This document shows, piece after piece, positions 61,455 through 64,000 of a stretch of 64,000 nt of DNA. The stretch spans positions 764,603-828,602 of the forward strand of contig NZ_LT717699.1 of NCBI RefSeq assembly GCF_900157385.1, written 5' to 3'. Numbering within the stretch: the first letter of the stretch is position 1; each line of letters begins with the position of its first letter. The position numbers and the translations under genes were made by a program. This DNA is from Mycobacterium terramassiliense. Its GTDB lineage: Bacteria; Actinomycetota; Actinomycetes; Mycobacteriales; Mycobacteriaceae. The notes beneath the pieces are model-generated. The model saw only the letters and a list, made by a program, of their open reading frames with translations. It had not been told where the DNA came from and made no database searches.

Positions 61455-62129
61455 CTACCACATCGACGGCACCAGGCGATAGCGAACCTTCCGCGTGTAC
61501 TCGAGGTATCCGTCCAACTCTTTCTGGAGCAGCTTCTCCTCGTCGCGGATGCGCGAGGTGAGCACCAGCAGACCGGGAACGACGAAAACCAGTCCCCAGT
61601 AAGAACCGAGCGCAAGGGGGATGCCGACCATCATGATCACGTTGCCGGTATACATCGGGTGCCGCACCAGCCCATACAGACCGCTGGAGACGACCTTTTG
61701 GTCCGCCTGCACCTGGACCGTGGCGGACGCGTAGCTGTTCTGGATGATCACCAGCGCCACCACACCCAGCCCGACGGCGACCAGGACATCACCGAGCACG
61801 CACACCGCCGTCGGCACCGGCGACCAGCCGAAGCGATGGTCGAGGCAGCTCACCACGACCATCGCCGCCAGCGACACATAGAGGCCGGCGATGATGACCC
61901 GCTGCGCCAGCCGGCCCTCGGCGGCCGGCCCCCCACGCATCCGGGCCTCGAGCGCGGCGGGGTTCTTACGCAGTAGGTACACCGCGGGGATCCAGGCCGA
62001 GATGCCAACCACCACAAGGAAAACCCATGCCTGCCAGTAATGGAACGTGCCTGCGGGCAAAAAAACCATCGAGCCGAACACGAGCAGCTCGACAAGCCCA
62101 AACACCAGCATTTTAGGAATGGTCTTCAC
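61455..62129 (-). CDS. ICMT/PEMT-family membrane methyltransferase
   Basis: This 224-residue protein has four to five membrane segments. The C-terminal signature is GLYGLVRHPMYTGNVIMM plus RDEEKLLQKELDGYLEYTRKV, the RHP-x-Y and E-E/Y blocks of isoprenylcysteine carboxyl methyltransferase and phospholipid methyltransferase relatives. These bind SAM and methylate a membrane-embedded substrate: a carboxylate in ICMT, an amine in PEMT. Bacterial members are mostly uncharacterised. The GTG at 62129 follows AAGGAG at 6 nt. It lies 42 bp from the NRPS end in convergent orientation. Methyl esterification of the lipopeptide C-terminus would fit the chemistry, but this rests on position only. Confidence 0.8.
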   Translation of the reverse strand: MKTIPKMLVFGLVELLVFGSMVFLPAGTFHYWQAWVFLVVVGISAWIPAVYLLRKNPAALEARMRGGPAAEGRLAQRVIIAGLYVSLAAMVVVSCLDHRFGWSPVPTAVCVLGDVLVAVGLGVVALVIIQNSYASATVQVQADQKVVSSGLYGLVRHPMYTGNVIMMVGIPLALGSYWGLVFVVPGLLVLTSRIRDEEKLLQKELDGYLEYTRKVRYRLVPSMW

Positions 62130-62381
62130 CGATGCTCCTTCGTCCGTGCGGCCACCCTAAAACAGAGGCGCAGGACTGAAACTACCGCCGCCTACCCGGG
62201 GGATGTGCGCGATTGCCGCGCTGGACCACTCGTTGGCTTGCCACGGCGTCGACCTCGTCGGGACCGGCGTCATCAGCACGTTATCGCGGGAGCTACCGAG
62301 GATCGGCATCCGGGGATCCGCAGCGGTTGTCGGCCCACCCAGAGCGATGACTACCCCGCAGGCACGAGGGCGGGCAAACGA

Positions 62382-62669
62382 TCACCTGGGCGCTGAGGGC
62401 ACGCGCGCGGCACGTGCCGCACCGGGATGGAAATCGTTCGGTGGTACTTCGGGGGCGCCTTCCATCGGTCCTTCATGGCCGGCACTGCCACGTCGCAGGT
62501 TTTCGATGGCCTTGAGCACCTGTCGACCGACTGACATGTGATACTCGCGCAGGTATTCGGCCCGGCGCGGGTCATCCTCTGCCAAGTGATGGGTCAGCGG
62601 ATGTTGCGTTTTCCACACGGCGTCCTGCGCCGCCTCGCCCACGGCGGCCTCGAAGTCGCTCTCCGTCAT
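62382..62669 (-). CDS. Small hypothetical protein
   Basis: This 95-residue polar protein starts MTESDFEAAVGEAAQDAVWK and continues with HHLAEDDPRRAEYLREYHMSVGRQVLKAIENLRRG, a likely helical segment, then a Pro/Ala/Arg-rich tail. The ATG at 62669 is preceded by AGGGGGACG at good spacing; the open frame continues upstream to 62744 without a better site. I recognise no family, signal peptide or membrane segment. It lies in the same orientation as the ICMT-like gene, 252 bp upstream of it. That gap (62130-62381) holds no feature I can support. A chance open frame cannot be excluded. Confidence 0.45.
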   Translation of the reverse strand: MTESDFEAAVGEAAQDAVWKTQHPLTHHLAEDDPRRAEYLREYHMSVGRQVLKAIENLRRGSAGHEGPMEGAPEVPPNDFHPGAARAARVPSAPR

Positions 62670-63307
62670 CGTCCCCCTGATCACGCGCCACGACTGACTC
62701 GCGCCCGATCTCCCATTATGTGCCACGACGATGCCCGTACCCATAAATTTTCTATATGAAACCGGTTGCAGTAATCGTCCTGCGCCTAATTAAACGTGTG
62801 TCTAAAACCATGCGTTAAGAGTCCGTTTATGCCGCGTGCCGCGGCATAAATAGCGGATCGAATCTCCTTGGAAAGCAACGAGTTTGGTCGTATCTGGCTG
62901 AGTTGGTCGGCACTTCCGGAGTGGCAACCCCGTTGAAAATGTTTGTTTCTGGATTCCGTACAGATCCGATCCCGCCGGAATGCTTTCAGTATTTGATAGT
63001 CGACGTAGAAGTCTGCGTCGCGGCCCATTGATCCGGCGACGGGCGCGCCCCACTTCGCGACCCAACGCGCGCACCCGAATCGATTCCCCGGGGAGGCCAA
63101 CGCGTCACGACGGACGGCGACCGGGCGCGGTGCCGTCTGCGCGGCTTCGCCTTGCCGTCCCGCTCTGCGGCGGCGTGGCGGCGCAGGCCGGCTACGAAAT
63201 TTCCCGAAACACAGTTATACAGGTGTGCAACGGGATAGGTTTTCAGTCGCTAGTGATGGTGACCGTAACGGCGGATGTATCACCCCGACGGTCTTCGGAG
63301 GTCAGCA
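62670..63307. other. AT-richer intergenic region upstream of the PE_PGRS gene
   Basis: About 640 bp without a convincing gene. 62740-63010 is much poorer in GC than the rest of the window and contains the perfect inverted repeat listed separately. A 104-codon minus-strand frame (62786-63100) has no family signature and atypical codon use. Near 63200-63240, ACAGTTATACAGG could be a -10 region for the PE_PGRS gene. The shift in composition marks the end of the biosynthetic locus. Confidence 0.4.
62826..62850. repeat. Perfect 11-bp inverted repeat
   Basis: TTTATGCCGCG (62826-62836) and CGCGGCATAAA (62840-62850) are exact reverse complements separated by TGC. The arms have AT-rich ends and a GC-rich centre and lie in non-coding AT-richer DNA. 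It could be a dyad-type operator or a bidirectional terminator hairpin. There is no T-run on either side beyond the arm ends. Confidence 0.6.
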
Positions 63308-64000
63308 GTGTCGTATTTGATCGCGGCGCCGGACGCGTTGGCGGCGGCGGCGGCGGATGTGGCGGCCATCGGCGCGTCGCTCGATGCCGCGCGCGCCGCG
63401 GCGGCCGCCCCCACCACCGCGGTATCGGCCGCCGCCGGTGACGAGGTGTCGGCGGCGGTCGCGTCGGTGTTTTCCCGTGCCGGCGCGGAGTTTCAGGCGC
63501 TCAGCAACCGGGCGGCGGCGCTTCAAGCCCAGTTAGCGCAGGCCTTGACCGGGTCGGGCGGCGCGTATTCGGCCGCCGAGGCGACGAATGCCTCGCTGTT
63601 GACCGGGCGCTCGCTTGCGGCGCCCGCAGCGGCTTTTCAAACGCCGATGCAGATCTTCGCGCACGCGGTGGCCGAAGCGTCCACGGGGTCCCTGCCGCCT
63701 CCGACGGAACCGCTGGCAACGGTGATGTATCAGTTGAATCAGACCAGCCAGACGTTCCTGGGACAGCCGCTGTTCTACAACGGCGCCAATGGGACGCAGG
63801 CCAGCCCGAACGGCCAAAACGGCGGCTTGCTGATGGGCAACGGCGGCAACGGCTGGAATTCCACCCTCGTCGGGGTCAACGGCGGTAACGGCGGGCAGGC
63901 CGGGCTCATCGGCATCGGAGGCGCCGGGGGGACCGGTGGCCCCGGTGCGGTCGGTGTGGCCCCCGGGACCGGTGGAACCGGCGGGGCGGCCATTTGGGTG
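63308..64000 (+). CDS. PE_PGRS family protein, partial (C-terminus outside window)
   Basis: The visible 231 residues start (M)SYLIAAPDALAAAAADVAAIG, the PE domain (about residues 1-95) with its helical pair and EFQALSNRAAALQAQL. A linker follows with AVAEASTGSLPPP and LGQPLFYNGANG, then Gly/Asn-rich PGRS sequence (NGGNGG, GGAGGTGGPG, GTGGTGG). PE_PGRS proteins are exported to the mycobacterial cell surface by type VII secretion (ESX-5 for most). The GTG at 63308 has GGAGG 6 nt upstream. It is probably not functionally linked to the lipopeptide locus. The YxxxD/E-type export signal expected in PE domains is not obvious by eye. Confidence 0.93.
   Translation, partial: MSYLIAAPDALAAAAADVAAIGASLDAARAAAAAPTTAVSAAAGDEVSAAVASVFSRAGAEFQALSNRAAALQAQLAQALTGSGGAYSAAEATNASLLTGRSLAAPAAAFQTPMQIFAHAVAEASTGSLPPPTEPLATVMYQLNQTSQTFLGQPLFYNGANGTQASPNGQNGGLLMGNGGNGWNSTLVGVNGGNGGQAGLIGIGGAGGTGGPGAVGVAPGTGGTGGAAIWV

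Noticed and set aside
62786..63100. Minus-strand 104-codon frame in the AT-rich region before the PE_PGRS gene
   Set aside because: No recognisable family, codon use unlike the neighbouring genes, and it includes the palindrome; more likely chance.

Overview
The window comes from a high-GC actinobacterium, almost certainly a slow-growing non-tuberculous Mycobacterium. The right edge carries a PE_PGRS gene (N-terminal PE domain followed by Gly-Gly-x-Gly-Gly repeats), a family confined to mycobacteria and abundant in slow growers. The rest looks like one large cell-envelope glycolipid locus with fatty acyl-AMP ligase, polyketide synthase, non-ribosomal peptide synthetase, MbtH, GPL-type glycosyltransferases, sugar epimerases and dehydrogenases, acyltransferases and methyltransferases. 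No tRNA, rRNA, CRISPR array or insertion sequence was recognised.

Layout. 1-3262 (minus): a tightly overlapping sugar operon (UDP-sugar dehydrogenase, epimerase, methyltransferase, family 2 glycosyltransferase cut by the window edge). 3609-7325: a small lipoprotein, a GtrA-like membrane protein, a second UDP-sugar dehydrogenase and another epimerase. 7374-16708: three paralogous OafA-type acyltransferases with C-terminal SGNH domains (minus), interleaved with a GPL-type glycosyltransferase and an epimerase. 16877-18196: a polytopic membrane protein of unknown function. 18240-27908 (minus): a 3222-residue fusion FAAL-ACP-KS-AT-DH-ER-KR-ACP-acyltransferase whose AT looks methylmalonyl-specific. 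28198-30634: a membrane-anchored TylF-type methyltransferase and a second glycosyltransferase. 30979-42039: a two-module PKS (KS-AT-KR-ACP, KS-AT-DH-ER-KR-ACP) with malonyl-type ATs. 42154-43020 (minus): an Rv2952/Rv1523-type O-methyltransferase. 43992-61412: mbtH and two NRPS genes with modules [C-A-T-E] | [C-A-T][C-A-T][C-A-T-E][C-T]. 61455-62129 (minus): an ICMT-like methyltransferase. 62382-62669: a small hypothetical gene. 63308 to the end: the PE_PGRS gene.

Proposed working model (inference). The two-module PKS makes a hydroxylated acyl chain. The first NRPS condensation domain attaches it to residue 1 of a tetrapeptide, in which residues 1 and 4 are epimerised and residues 2 and 4 are predicted Thr. 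Sugars made by the dehydrogenases and epimerases are added by the GT1 enzymes, O-methylated and O-acylated. The FAAL-PKS-acyltransferase fusion may build and transfer a methyl-branched acyl group. The NRPS has neither a thioesterase nor a reductase domain and ends in a C-T pair without an adenylation domain. The canonical GPL assembly line (D-Phe, D-alloThr, D-Ala, alaninol, ending in a reductase) therefore does not fit, and the product is probably a different glycolipopeptide.

Two regulatory patterns tie the locus together. Four minus-strand genes (three acyltransferases and the FAAL-PKS) share a near-identical promoter-like element. The plus-strand PKS and mbtH-NRPS operons share a duplicated leader of about 54 bp. 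In front of the PKS this leader is followed by a truncated mbtH remnant whose stop codon overlaps the PKS start.
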